Assembly (NCBI RefSeq): GCF_019649055.1
Contig: NW_026570297.1
Location: 496,001-560,000, forward strand
Direction: 5' to 3'
DNA from: Paramacrobiotus metropolitanus
Lineage: Eukaryota > Tardigrada > Eutardigrada > Parachela > Macrobiotidae
DNA length: 64,000 nt
The notes beneath the pieces were generated by a model. It was given only the letters and a program-made list of their open reading frames with translations. It was not told the DNA's origin and searched no databases. The position numbers were made by a program, and so were the translations under genes. Positions 44,638-55,326 of this stretch are shown here, in pieces. Numbering within the stretch: the first letter of the stretch is position 1; every line of letters starts with the position of its first letter.

Positions 44638-46621
44638 ATGTTCAGAACAAACATTTGGCGCTACGGCGTTGTTGCCGTGATTGACGACAGCGGACGCATT
44701 CGTCACGGTATGATCGTCGATCTGGTGGCAGACGGAGGGGACTTCATCGTTGACTTCGACTACCCCGACCACCACGCCGAGCGCGTCCCCCTGGCCAGTT
44801 GTGTAGCGCTGCAAAAGCGCTACCCACTCCCCGTGGGGCAGCCTGTTCGCGTCCTCCTTCAACGTCAACCTGACCAGCCGTGGTGTTGGTACTCCGCTCA
44901 GCTGCTCGCTCTAATAAAGGACGGATATCTGGCATTTCAGCGTGAATCGGCGTTGGTGGGGGTGTACGCTGATGGAGATACATTTCGCGATGTTGTACCG
45001 TGTGGAACAATCTGCGGAGCGGAGCCTTGGTGTCCTCTGACCAAGAAATCGCGTTCAGACACGATTACATACTGTGATGCATATTCCAGAAAAAATTGTA
45101 TTTTTCGCCAGCATCAGGTGAAACTGCCCAATGAATCTGTACTGTTCAAGTTGACGGAGAAGGAGGGATTTCGGGAAGAGTGGAATAGCTTGACGACGTC
45201 GGTACTGGTCCACATCAAGCTCGTGGCTGAAACGCTGCTGATTCGCTACATATCGACGGAGAAGAAGGCATTTGGAGAGGAGCATTGTGTATGTACTGGT
45301 ATTCGGATCTGCGATTTGCCATACTGCCCCAGAATTTAATTTAATCATTTTTTCGTTTTTTTTTTCATTTTTGGATCGTTGGAAGTTATTCCTACGAGAA
45401 AGCTGCTGATTTTTTATGTAATTTTATTTTTTTTATTATCTTTTTATTTTTGCGTATGGAATTGTCTGTATTGATGGATATTGCTTTTACCTTCTACAGA
45501 TACGGTACTGGCTAATGTCGCCTTTGTCCATTTTTGCCTTTCTTTGTATTCTGGACTTTTTGAGTGGAAATATCTGCGGTTTTTTGCAGAAAAACCTTGT
45601 CCTTCGGATAAGTCGTACGTTGAACAGTCCGGAAAGAAAGAAGCTGGCAGGCGAATCCTCGCACGAGAACCGAAAACGCTGCAGACTTGACTGCGATGAA
45701 GCACTCCTCCCATCTCCTAAGGTATAGATACTTATTTAATTTTGACAAGAGTTCATTAGATTGCCTTCTGAAAAGTACTGCGGGTTTTCATACACATGGA
45801 AAAACTCCAAAAGTATCATAAATTTATTTAATTTGAAAGAAATAGGGATATCTAATACCTGTGATATATGCTAAAATTAATGCTTTTCTTAGGTAGACGC
45901 TGCTGTGATAGACGGCAACGATGTACCTTGGCGCGTTCTCCCTATGATTCTCGTATTAGAATCACTCTCCTGCCTTGCTGTGGACCAGCAGATGAAATAC
46001 CGTCAAGTCAGCCGTGACTGGAACACGGTATTCGCTACGGTTACCACTGCATCGCTACATCTCTATCTCGAGGTGGACTTATCAAGCATCCCCGTTAAGA
46101 GACGCCGGTTAGCCTTCACGTTGAGCCAAACCATCACGTCGTCCACCAAAACCCTCATCGTCACGACAGCCGCCGAGAATCGCCGGCAAGCACAGTTCGC
46201 GTGCGAAGTGGTGGATTGTGTGGCGCAAGTGATAGCGGCGATGCAGATAAAAATCCCGTTGATTATCTTGTGGCATGTGGCAGCGGATTTCCGTGATTTG
46301 ATTCCGTACACCCCCGGTTTCACTGATACCGCCTTGTTGCCCTCCAAGAACAGGCAATACCGCGAGCGGCGGTGGGCGTGGGCCGGGGTTTGTGATCGGC
46401 TGATGCTGCGGGAAGTGCTGACGTTGGTGCCGTTCGATTGCGCCGGGGAAACGGTACTGGCTGGGTTAAAGAAGTTTTATGCAGTGGAGAAGCACTGCTG
46501 GTTGTACGATCACCTTGCGCCCGGCGTTTGTATCGGAGCTGCTCAATGGGATGCGGAGTACAGTAAGCATGTGCTGCGAGTGGCGAAGAGTATTATGAAT
46601 ACGAACACAACGGCTACGTAG
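44638..46621 (+). CDS. F-box-like protein, family not recognised
   Basis: Three exons, 44638-45288, 45500-45721 and 45893-46621, join in phase 0 to give 533 aa. The N-terminal part has a Tudor- or Agenet-like repeat feel, RYGVVAVIDDSGRIRHGMIV followed by DFDYPDHHAERVPLASCVAL. The third exon starts with an F-box-like segment at about 302-342: VPWRVLPMILVLESLSCLAV, then QMKYRQVSRDWNTVF. F-box proteins usually bring substrates to an SCF ubiquitin ligase through Skp1. The remaining C-terminal region, with CVAQVIAAMQIKIPLIIL and RRWAWAGVCDRLMLREVL, is shared with a fragment 1 kb downstream. I do not recognise the family; a lineage-restricted expanded family is my inference. The middle exon is the least certain because another frame is also open there. 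Confidence 0.6.
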
Positions 46622-47597
46622 CCCGGCTCTTGATACGTCATGTTTGCTAAGTGGTGGTCATGTTGGCTATGTGGTCATGTTTGCTGTGTGGTCCTATTGG
46701 TTTGATAAAGATGTATCGGTACGAGCAACTTACGTACTGTGTAAAGCTCACTTCTGATGGCACAATTCTCTTGGAATCTCATGGAAAAATAAAATGCAGA
46801 AAGATGTTTTACCACGACAAGTGTGTTCATCGTGTGCGCTGTAATTCATCCAGGAAGCCGGAAGTCGCAAAGAATACTTGATATAATCTCCTTCCCTGTC
46901 CTGAGATGACACTGTAGCGAATTCGTTACCAAGCCTTTTGGTCGTGTGTAAGGCAAACGCCAGTCATTTCAAGCCTGGTAAAACCGCAAATTTCGACAGA
47001 AGTATAAAATGCGCTACTAAGTGTTGTGCATTTGGCGAAAGCGATTTATAACGTGAATTAGATCGAAAACGATAGAAAGTAGTACTTCAGTACATTGTTA
47101 CCTGCATTGCTGTGTGCATTGTGTAGCTTTCCGCAACACCATGGTCGGGTCATTTGCAAAATAAACAGCACTAGGTTGACTTACGTACTTCAGAATATGT
47201 CAGTATTACGTATTTCTGCTCCGTTTCCAGCTTCTACAGATATCTCGATATATTAACAGAGCTGTTGCGATGGTCGTTCTGGAAGAACATCCGGGTTTGA
47301 ATGTGTGCTCTGTACAACGGATCGACGAAAAAAGTGTCTGTTTATAATTAGCTGATCTCGCGAAACCTGTCGAAGTTTACCGACTTTTCACAAGTGCTCT
47401 AACCACATTTACAACATAGAATTTTAAAAGCACACCTTTTACAGTTTTGTATGCATAAAATCATTACGAGTACAAAAAATTCACAACCGGTATTATAAAT
47501 CATTCCGCTTTGGTTTTCTTATTGTATCCGGTGGTGCCTGATCTCGGTAGCAAGTGACTGTTATTTTACTGGAGTTTCAAAGAAGTAGCACGTACGT
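46622..47597. other. Intergenic, 3' flank of F-box-like gene
   Basis: AATAAA near 46787 may be the poly(A) signal of the preceding gene. No gene or repeat of note was seen in the remainder. Confidence 0.5.
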
Positions 47598-48014
47598 ATG
47601 TCAAAATCATTTTGCAACAGGGCTAGTCTGCGATCAACCCAGGCGATGAACACACCGGATGGACTCGGCGGCGGTGTTTTGGATGCGCTGATACCGATGG
47701 ACTGTGTGGCGGAAGTGATTGCGGCGATGCGTATTAAAATCCCGCTGACAATCCTGAGGCAGGTGGTGGCTGATTATCGTGACCTGATCGTGTATTCCGT
47801 CAAAGCCTTCGGTGACGGCTGTCTGTCGCAATTAGAAATCGCCAAATACCGTGACCGGCGTTGGACCTGGGTCGGTATCTATAGAATGCTTCGACTACAG
47901 AGGGTGCGGATTTTGGCGCCGCGTTACTGCTGCGGACAACGGGTGCTGGCTGGATTAAAAGTGCGTTATGCTCTGAAGAACTATCGGAGTACGGTGCGGA
48001 TGTACTGCAGGTAA
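47598..48014 (+). pseudogene. Partial paralogue of the upstream F-box-like gene
   Basis: From about 47670 the translation matches the C-terminal part of the gene at 44638-46621: MDCVAEVIAAMRIKIPLTIL against VDCVAQVIAAMQIKIPLIIL, then DRRWTWVGIYRMLRL against ERRWAWAGVCDRLMLRE, and GQRVLAGLKVRYAL against GETVLAGLKKFYAV. It lacks the N-terminal Tudor-like part and the F-box, and ends early. A truncated tandem duplicate is likeliest; a short expressed gene starting at 47598 cannot be ruled out. Confidence 0.55.
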
Positions 48015-49080
48015 AGAACGGCATCCTGAAGACAAAAACCAAAAAGGATTGTAGTTACTAGAGGGGACACACACAAAATGTCGAAAAAGTGGTTTAATTT
48101 ACTTCAATAAAATTTCATATGCTCATTGTGCTCAACTCAATGCATGTTGTACGAGCTCCACTGCGTACAACCTTGGGGGCAAATTGTACAGCAGTTGCCC
48201 GGATTCTGTGTCACTTTTCTCGGTCACCAGAGACGTCCTGAACATATCCCAGTGAAATGGAATAGCTTGTGCGGTAGTGATGTGATATTTGTTTTTCTCT
48301 TTTTCTAATTAATAATTTAGTGCAACTTGATCTTGTGCAGCTGAATTCTTGCACCTTGCTGCGACGCTTTGTACAGTAGTTTTGAGAGTATCATGCATCC
48401 AAATTGTCTTCCATTTCAAGGGGGCTATGTCCCGTTGCGAGAGGACACTAAGCCATATGAATACTTCGGGAAGCCGCTAATTTGTAATTTACTTGAAGTG
48501 CTCATTCGAAGCGGCGGTAATCGTGACCTTTCAACTCCCATATGGCCGTCGGAACGCTTTATTCAGCTTGCCGGTCGTTTCCTCACTTTTTCGGATATAC
48601 TGTAAGATGTTATGCAACATCTGCTGGAAGTTCTTTACCATTTCGAGTCGTTTCAATTCGATCGCGAATGCAACCTCCACCAAAACTGCCCGAGATACGC
48701 TATCACGGACGTCGGGTCAAATGCGAATCATTATCCGACCAGCGGATTTTTCATGGAGTCATGTGCTGATATGGACTGAGTAGCGTAAACCTCCTCGAAA
48801 GAGCCCTTAGCAAAATAAATAGAAGTATACACAGAGGTATATTACGAGTATTATTGCGCGTGAATGATTACTAAATTTTGCCTCTAGCACTACAAAGCTG
48901 AATCCAGGCAAATAAATATTCTGCAAGCATGTTGTGTTTCTGGCATGCATTGGCAACAATTATAATATTCGGCTGACAAAATATTTCGATTCCATACTTC
49001 CATGCGTATAACATGCAAAGCTCTCTATAATTACGATCTGCTGAAGTGCTCATTCAGTTATCTGTCTTCGCTAGTGAATA
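48015..49080. other. Intergenic, no supported gene
   Basis: Contains the open stretch 48369-48605 (…CLPFQGGYVPLREDTKPYEY), which could be a gene scrap, but I found no partner exons or family. Otherwise unremarkable. Confidence 0.45.
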
Positions 49081-50148
49081 ATGAAGGGATTTCTTCGAAG
49101 GTCATCACTATGCCTGATTGTTTGTATTGCTGTTTTTACCGGTCTCGCTTTCTCGGCTGCTAAACCAAACATCGCCTTGTTAGGATTTACCGGGCGGACC
49201 AATGCAACATTCGGTCCCGGCGGCTTTGGTGCTGTTTTGGATAAAGGAGAGGAACTTTTACAAGCCAAGTACGGATCGCAACTGAATTTTACAAGGAAGT
49301 TATTTCTGAGTTCCTATCCCATACGGTGCGATGAACTGGAGTCCATTGCGGCAGTGTGGGCGAGCCAGTTTTACTACAGTGCAGAAGCACGGGATATTGC
49401 CGGCATGGTGATGATTGGACCAGGTAAACAGTATGAATTCAGCCGTTACAAATTACGACCGTGTACAATATTAACAATTACATAATATTGTACACATATA
49501 TACATTATATGCATAATACCTGAATTTTGTTGTTTAACTGCTCTTGCTTTTTTTGTGTAGATTGTATCAAGGCCGCAACATCGATAAATTACATGGCTAA
49601 AGGTGGGAAAAGGTTGCAATTAAATCGTCCAAACAGGAATTATACCTATGTTATGTGCACAATATACATTTTTTTCAGAATGGAATGTCCCCATATTCAG
49701 CCCACAGTAAGCTTCCGTAACAGTATAAGCTTCAATATCGATGTCATTTCGTTCCATGCCCCAATTTTTAATGGCTCGGGTTGGCTCTCCGAATTCTTGT
49801 CCACTCCATTTTACAGAACGCAGATGCTGAATTCGGAATTATACGATAACAGGGCACAGTATCCAACATTAACGCGCATTGCTCCGTTCATCCAGGATGA
49901 TTTGGATAAGGTCATCCGAGCCGTGCTTACGGCGCTCAATCGCACCACAGTGGCATTACTCTGCGATGACGCGTCCATTTATGGCCGCGCGATAGATCGT
50001 CAGTTGTCTTCCTTTATTGTGTTATGCCAAGCACTGCGCAGGGGTCTTGAAAAAGACAGGAAGACGGCTCTTGCGCTTTTCTATGCCAACACTGCCAATA
50101 CATCACATGTCCAGAGAACCCTGGTGAAAGCCACCTCGTTCGCGACAG
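49081..50148 (+). CDS. Natriuretic-peptide-receptor-like ligand-binding domain, 5' part only
   Basis: Exons 49081-49423, 49561-49602, 49679-49706 and 49817-50148 splice in frame for about 248 aa. It starts with a signal peptide (MKGFLRRSSLCLIVCIAVFT), then PNIALLGFTGR. GMVMIGPD and WNVPIFSPQ are the signature of the type-1 periplasmic-binding (ANF receptor) fold in membrane guanylyl cyclases, followed by QYPTLTRIAPFIQDDLDKVI and VALLCDD. The usual partner parts, the second half of the ectodomain, a membrane helix, kinase-homology and cyclase domains, are not seen downstream. After the donor at 50149 come palindromes, a MITE and then EF-Tu. It is a truncated gene, a secreted-type fragment, or a gene whose next exons lie elsewhere. 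Confidence 0.65.
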
Positions 50149-50287
50149 GTATTTGTAAAAAATCAGAAACTTGCTTTTCATAAGAGCACAGAAATAATTT
50201 TGTACCATCCAGCAAAGAAAATGCATTGTTCTTTATTTTAACGCATAAGTTAATAAGGATTATACAAGACGCACGATTACTTACTAG

Positions 50288-50339
50288 TACTTTTACTCGT
50301 ACTTATACACGAATTCATGTATAAGTACGAGTAAAAGTA
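50288..50339. repeat. Hairpin with perfect 22-bp arms
   Basis: Arms 50288-50309 and 50318-50339 are perfect reverse complements (TACTTTTACTCGTACTTATA...), with the 8-base loop CGAATTCA. A partial copy of the arm, CGTACTTATACACGA, follows at about 50369-50385. Confidence 0.8.
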
Positions 50340-50549
50340 TTCGAATACTTTCCGTTTTACTTGTACGCGCGTCGTACTTATACACGATTACTTTCCGTTT
50401 CACCGCGGGCCGTTAATTAATGGTCAAAGCTATGCGCAGGAGTTTTGTAATTGTAGGAAACTTTAGTACATCAAAATTTTGTATTTAAAAAAGTTGTACG
50501 AACCCGCATTGCACGTACGACGATCGTACATTATAATAATATTATATTA

Positions 50550-50806
50550 GGCGGCATTCATAAATTACGTCACACAAGTTGGGGGAGGGGGGAGGTCCTG
50601 AAAGCGTTACTGTTGTTACAAAGGGGGAGGGGGGTATTAAAAACTTGCAACGATTCTGACGTCACCATGCTATATCTATGGAGGGGTTCTAAATTTGTTA
50701 CGTAGCGCTCAGGGGAGGGGATCTGAGTTTGTTAGCACTGGTGACACAAGGGGAGAGGGGTATCAGAATGTCGAATTTTTGCGTTACGTAATTTATGGAT
50801 GCCGCC
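50550..50806. mobile_element. MITE, 257 bp, TTA target duplication
   Basis: Ends are GGCGGCATTCATAAATTACG on the left and GGCGGCATCCATAAATTACG as reverse complement of the right, one mismatch in the first 22 or so bases. TTA flanks both sides (50547-50549 and 50807-50809). The interior is non-coding with G-rich runs such as GGGGGAGGGG. TIR and TTA duplication fit a PIF/Harbinger-type non-autonomous element; the superfamily is inferred. Confidence 0.75.
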
Positions 50807-50843
50807 TTACTAGTATAATAAGTAATCGATCGTACATCGTACA

Positions 50844-50885
50844 TCTGTATTACTGTGCTTAATACACAGTAAGCACAGTAATACA
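50844..50885. repeat. Hairpin with perfect 17-bp arms
   Basis: CTGTATTACTGTGCTTA at 50844-50860 and its exact reverse complement at 50869-50885, with an 8-base loop. Related CTGTATTACTGTGCTTA sequence recurs near 50921-50937. Confidence 0.75.
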
Positions 50886-51065
50886 GTAATACAGATACAC
50901 AGTTACACAGTTATTAATCTGTATTACTGTGCTTATTACTATAATTTCTTGACGATTAATTAAGATTTGATTTTCTTTTGAGTATTGATGGATTTCGGTA
51001 TTATCTGGACCGTTGAATACCGGTTTTTCTTGTAGTTGATGTAAGTGACGCTCTTGTCGGAACAG

Positions 51066-53572
51066 GTACGACGGAATCAACAGTCCGGTGATAAAAGGCT
51101 CGGCGTTGCGCGCCCTGCAGGGTGACCCCGCCGGAGAGGCCAGTATCCTGCAGCTGACGGAGGCGCTGGACACGTATCTACCGGATCCGCTGCGCGACTA
51201 CTCCGCGCCCTTCCTCCTCCCCGTGGAATCTTGCTTCTTGGTGCCGAACCGCGGCGCGGTGGCCGTCGGGACGCTGGTGCAGGGCACCATCAAGAAGGGC
51301 GACCCGGCCGAGATTCTCGGGCACGGCACGCACCTCAAGACTGTCGTCACCGATATTCAGGTCAGGAAAATATCTCCAGTGTTAGAAAAACTTTTATCGC
51401 TTTATTTTTTTTTTTTTTTTCATAATCAGTGCTTTTTGTAAATAATCTTGGGGCGTGCAAGGGATTTATTTTTGAATTTTTTTTAAAATAGTTTCATGTA
51501 TTTTAGTGGATTGTAATTTTTAATTAAAATCCGCTAAAATTGCCAGTGATTTCCGGGAGTGTCAATAATGTCAGGTTTTTTTCGTAATTGGCTGAATTCG
51601 TATTTGATTTATTTTGGAAATAATTTCGGGTGTGGGAATAATTTTGTTTGTTTTGTTTCTTATTCGACTAATTTAGTGGAAATGCAATTACGATTTAATA
51701 CGGTTGTAATAATTATATCCTTACTGGACAGTTTTGCTCTGAATCGAAATTTAATTGATTTTGAAAAATTATATTAATTTCGGTGTGTAATAATAATTCA
51801 GTGTACGTTGTGTGTTCTGCAGAGAATTTATTAATATTATAGTTTCGGTTTATTATTTTTTGGAAGTTGTTCTTGGATTGTTGTTTGTTAGACTTATTTA
51901 TTTGCAAGTGGTGTCTGTATGTGTAAATAATTCAGTTTATGCCGTTGATGTTTCCAATAATTTGCAGTTTGCTCGTTTTAAAATTGGCCCATTTAAGTTA
52001 CAATTTCGTTTGGTTTATTTTGTGAAGAATTTACGAGTATTTGAATAGGTCTTCAAGCAGTCCATTCCGCAAGTGGAAGCCGGGAAGAATGTCGGTGTGT
52101 TATTACGCGGAATCAAAGCGGCGCAGGTGTCGCGCGGTATGATCCTGGCGCCGCCCGGCCGCTTCACCGCCCACAATCGCTTCCGCGCCCAGATCTACTT
52201 CCTCACGAAACATGAAGGTGTGTTGATACGGTTTTCAACGTAATTATACAGTAAAAGCTTTTTCCAGCAGAAAATAATTGGAAAACAAAACTTGCATTTC
52301 GTTCATTGGCGCGTTAGGAAAGACGCGGGCGCATTTGAGACAAGAATCGCTTCTGGCTCTCCTCACTGATTAATCATACCGGAAAAACTCGTACAAAAAA
52401 TATTGTGTACCTTTTTTGTTATAAAAATAAGGTGTAAAAATAATTTTTTCAACGTTTTATTGTTTTTTGGCAGTTTGGAAAATTTTCCGGCTGTTTTGTG
52501 CGGATGTGCTTTGAGTGTGCAGTCGATTTCAGATGACTCACTGATCTACGTTTTTCTCAGTTCAGAAAATAAACCGTTTTGGATTTCAGTGCATTAACAC
52601 ACTATTACGGTTTATTTCAGAGCAAAAAATTGTTTGACAAGTAAATCGAAAACCCCTGGAAAAAGAATATAAAATTAAAAAAATTCAAAAATAAGCATTT
52701 GTTAATATTTTTTTAGATAATTAAATTACAGAAACAGAATTACCTGCTTTAAATAAGTACAGAAATGAATAGTAGCCTAATAATGTGATTCATATGTCGC
52801 TATACTCGTATAAATGAAGAAAATTACCGGTTTGCGAAATTAAAATCGAAAAAAAAATCGAACGATCCGCACTGTTAATAAATTAACATAAAAACTGGGA
52901 AAAACACAATAAATTAGTTACATATAGTTCGGCTTTTTGTGTCTGTCTATGGGAAGAAATGAAAAGTAGTTGTAAATATATAAATCAAAGGTTGTATCCT
53001 TGTATGTCCTGGGTTTGATTCCTAGGTTGGGTGGATTTTTCTCTCATAAAAATCAAACCAGAAATGTATTTAATTGTCCCCTAGCCTGGTAAGATATCTC
53101 CGTTAATGAGTCTGGCTGCTGTAGTTGCAATAATAAAATCAAAATAAACAATCTTGAAGAAAAAATAATTTAACGCAGACCGCGTGCCGTAGGCGGCCGC
53201 AGTAAGCCGATCCGCAGCGGCTACGCGCAGCAGCTCTTCTCGCACACCTGGGACGTGGAGACGCGCCTGGACCTCCCGCCGGGCGTGGACATGCTGATGC
53301 CGGGCGAGCACAGCGAGGTGTTCGGGACGCTGCTGCGCGAGATGGTCCTCGAACCCAATCAGCGCTTCACGGTGCGCGAGGCCAACAACCAGACGGTGGC
53401 CACCGGCGTCATCACCAAACTGCTGCCCAGTGTGCGGGTGGACCGCAGTCTCGGCAAGCTGGACGGCGCGAAGCTGGTCACGGAGGCGGGGGATGTGATG
53501 GAGCGGGATGGCGGTGCGCCGAAGAAGGCTGTCGTGCGGAAGGCGCCCAAGACCGCGGAAAAAGCCGCATAA
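51066..53572 (+). CDS. TUFM: Mitochondrial elongation factor Tu-like, domains II-III (copy A)
   Basis: EF-Tu carries aminoacyl-tRNA to the mitochondrial ribosome. Exons 51066-51360, 52049-52217 and 53193-53572 join in frame for 281 aa. SALRAL marks the G5 motif, DTYLPDPLRD and PFLLPVESCFLVPNRGAVAV open domain II, VGTLVQGTIKKGDPAEILG follows, and domain III has HTWDVETRLDLPPG, MLMPGEH and NQRFTVREANNQTVATGVI. After the normal EF-Tu end an extra 40 or so residues, rich in Ala, Lys and Glu, finish APKTAEKAA. The first exon begins in mid-codon like its counterpart in copy B, so upstream exons are expected, but no G domain (P-loop, DxxGH, NKxD) was found before it. Either 5' exons are far away or missing, or the copy is truncated. 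Coding DNA is GC-rich compared with its introns. Confidence 0.83.
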
Positions 53573-54349
53573 TTCCGGGTTGTTTTCGGGATTTTTTTGC
53601 GGGTGTTGTTGCCGCTAGTGTGTAGTCATCTGTGAAATGCTGATTCGGGAGAAAATTCAGGAGTAAAAAATTTGCGGAGAAAATGAAGAAAATAATAAAT
53701 AAATCAACGATAGAAAATTAATACCAATTGTGGGGAAAATAATATGTTACAAGGAATGAACATAATAATTATAGGAAAAATGGTCAATATTACTAGATTA
53801 GTAGCACCGATAAATAACATAATTATGACCAACTACAGAAAAGTCTGCATAAATTAGTGCCGATTTTCGGCGCGTTTGATTCGGGAATTTTCGGGGGATT
53901 TTAACATATCCCGAACTAATGGTAACTGAACAGTGAACATCACCGGCTAACAACTGCTGCCGATTTATTACAGTAATAATTATTATGGTTAGCCAATTTC
54001 CATATAATTGTATGCAGATGATTATCAACCGCATTGATCTGCTTCAGTTGTTAGAAGCGTCAAACGAGCGAATGACAGATTTTATTAGCGACAACGTTCG
54101 CTCATGCAATCCGACTAATAAACTACATTATAACAGATCGTTAATAAATGTTCCTGACAACCAACACGAAATGGAAAAACACTGCAGATAAAGCACTGCG
54201 AATACGACTTGACAAGTAAAAAATATTTTATCTCCTTCCGATTTGAACACACTGTGCTACCAGCCTATCAATACTGTTGAAACCGAGAGAAAAACACACA
54301 GTGCGACGGTGCATAGTCACTTTAGTCAGTGCTGGTCGGCTATAATATT
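53573..54349. other. Intergenic between copy A of EF-Tu and the 176-aa ORF
   Basis: Holds the 3' UTR of EF-Tu copy A (AATAAATAAA near 53694) and AT-rich DNA with no gene recognised. The downstream gene ends on the opposite strand, so the two converge. Confidence 0.5.
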
Positions 54350-54880
54350 TTACAGCGCGATAATGTGCTGGGCCAGTCGCTGTAACGCCGGTTCGGCGCT
54401 GCTCTCGCGGGCGTCGGCATGCTGGTCACGGCGCTCCGGCGGCTGTCCGGGCCGGGCCACCCCCCAGGCGAAGCTGACCCCGTTAAAGAGGAGGAAGGCC
54501 GTGTCGTCCTGGGCCCGCTTCACCGGGCGGAAATGCTGCTGCAGCATACGGCCCATAATGGACTGCATGTCGTCCAGGGTCTCCGGGGAGGCGCCGGGAT
54601 GGCCCATGATGAGGAGGGCCGGGAAGACGCCGTGCCCGCCCGGCAGCAGAATATCCGTCACCTTCTGCAGCACGATCAGGGGGCGCTGCCATGCCGGGTC
54701 CTTGCCAATGACGCCCGTGTCCCACCACTCGTGGACGTAGTAGCCGGCGGTGTCCAGGCGCAGGCTGCTCTCCACCGCGTCGCTCCAGGCGAAGAACCAT
54801 TCCTCTGTCAGCGCCGCATCGTTGCGCAGTGACAAGCCCTGGCGGGCAGCCGCGGTTAAGGGCCCTTTTTCGCTAAGCAT
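54350..54880 (-). CDS. Unidentified 176-aa protein, single exon
   Basis: Uninterrupted, GC-rich frame beginning MLSEKGPLTAAARQG at an ATG (54880). It contains EEWFFAWSDAVESSL, YYVHEWWDTGVIG, WQRPLIVLQKVTDILLPGG and FPALLIMGHPGASPETLDDM, and ends LQRLAQHIIAL. The aromatic-rich centre and even amino-acid composition look like a real soluble protein rather than chance. I found no signal peptide or membrane helix and do not recognise the family. It is between EF-Tu copy A and MRPL28 and transcribed like the latter. The opposite strand is also open in places, a by-product of GC-rich codons. Confidence 0.5.
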   Translation of the reverse strand: MLSEKGPLTAAARQGLSLRNDAALTEEWFFAWSDAVESSLRLDTAGYYVHEWWDTGVIGKDPAWQRPLIVLQKVTDILLPGGHGVFPALLIMGHPGASPETLDDMQSIMGRMLQQHFRPVKRAQDDTAFLLFNGVSFAWGVARPGQPPERRDQHADARESSAEPALQRLAQHIIAL

Positions 54881-55326
54881 AACAGTCAGAAACGTTCAAT
54901 AATGCAACAACGCCCGCCAATTTGTAACTTCGCTTTACATCGCTGCAGATGTCTGGTTGTAGTGCAGTGGCTTCGATGGCCTGGCTGCAACTGTAAAACG
55001 CTTTCGTTACTGATTTCTGACAATCAGATTGCATTATATATATATTGTCTCAATTTCATTAAAAAATTTTTAGTACCCTGGGAGGAATATATTATCTTGC
55101 TTAATCGGATGGAGAAAAAAATCGGTTTAATTAGAATAAAAATTTTATACGTCTTAAATGCGCGTTTTCGCATTGGATTACAACGAATCCGGTACTCATT
55201 TCGACCAGACAAAGCAATGCCATTTTAACAACCGTAATTTTATTGTCGGAGTCCCATGAAAGGGCTGTCTGCTCCAGGAAGGAAGGATAATAATAATAAT
55301 AGTAATAATAATGACATCAGCGCGGC

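Noticed and set aside
48369-48605. Possible small gene
   Set aside because: No recognisable motif, no partner exons; kept only as a mention in the intergenic entry.
52990-53035. tRNA-like GGTTTGATTCCTAGG segment
   Set aside because: The T-loop resemblance is not accompanied by an acceptor stem, D arm or anticodon stem that can be folded.
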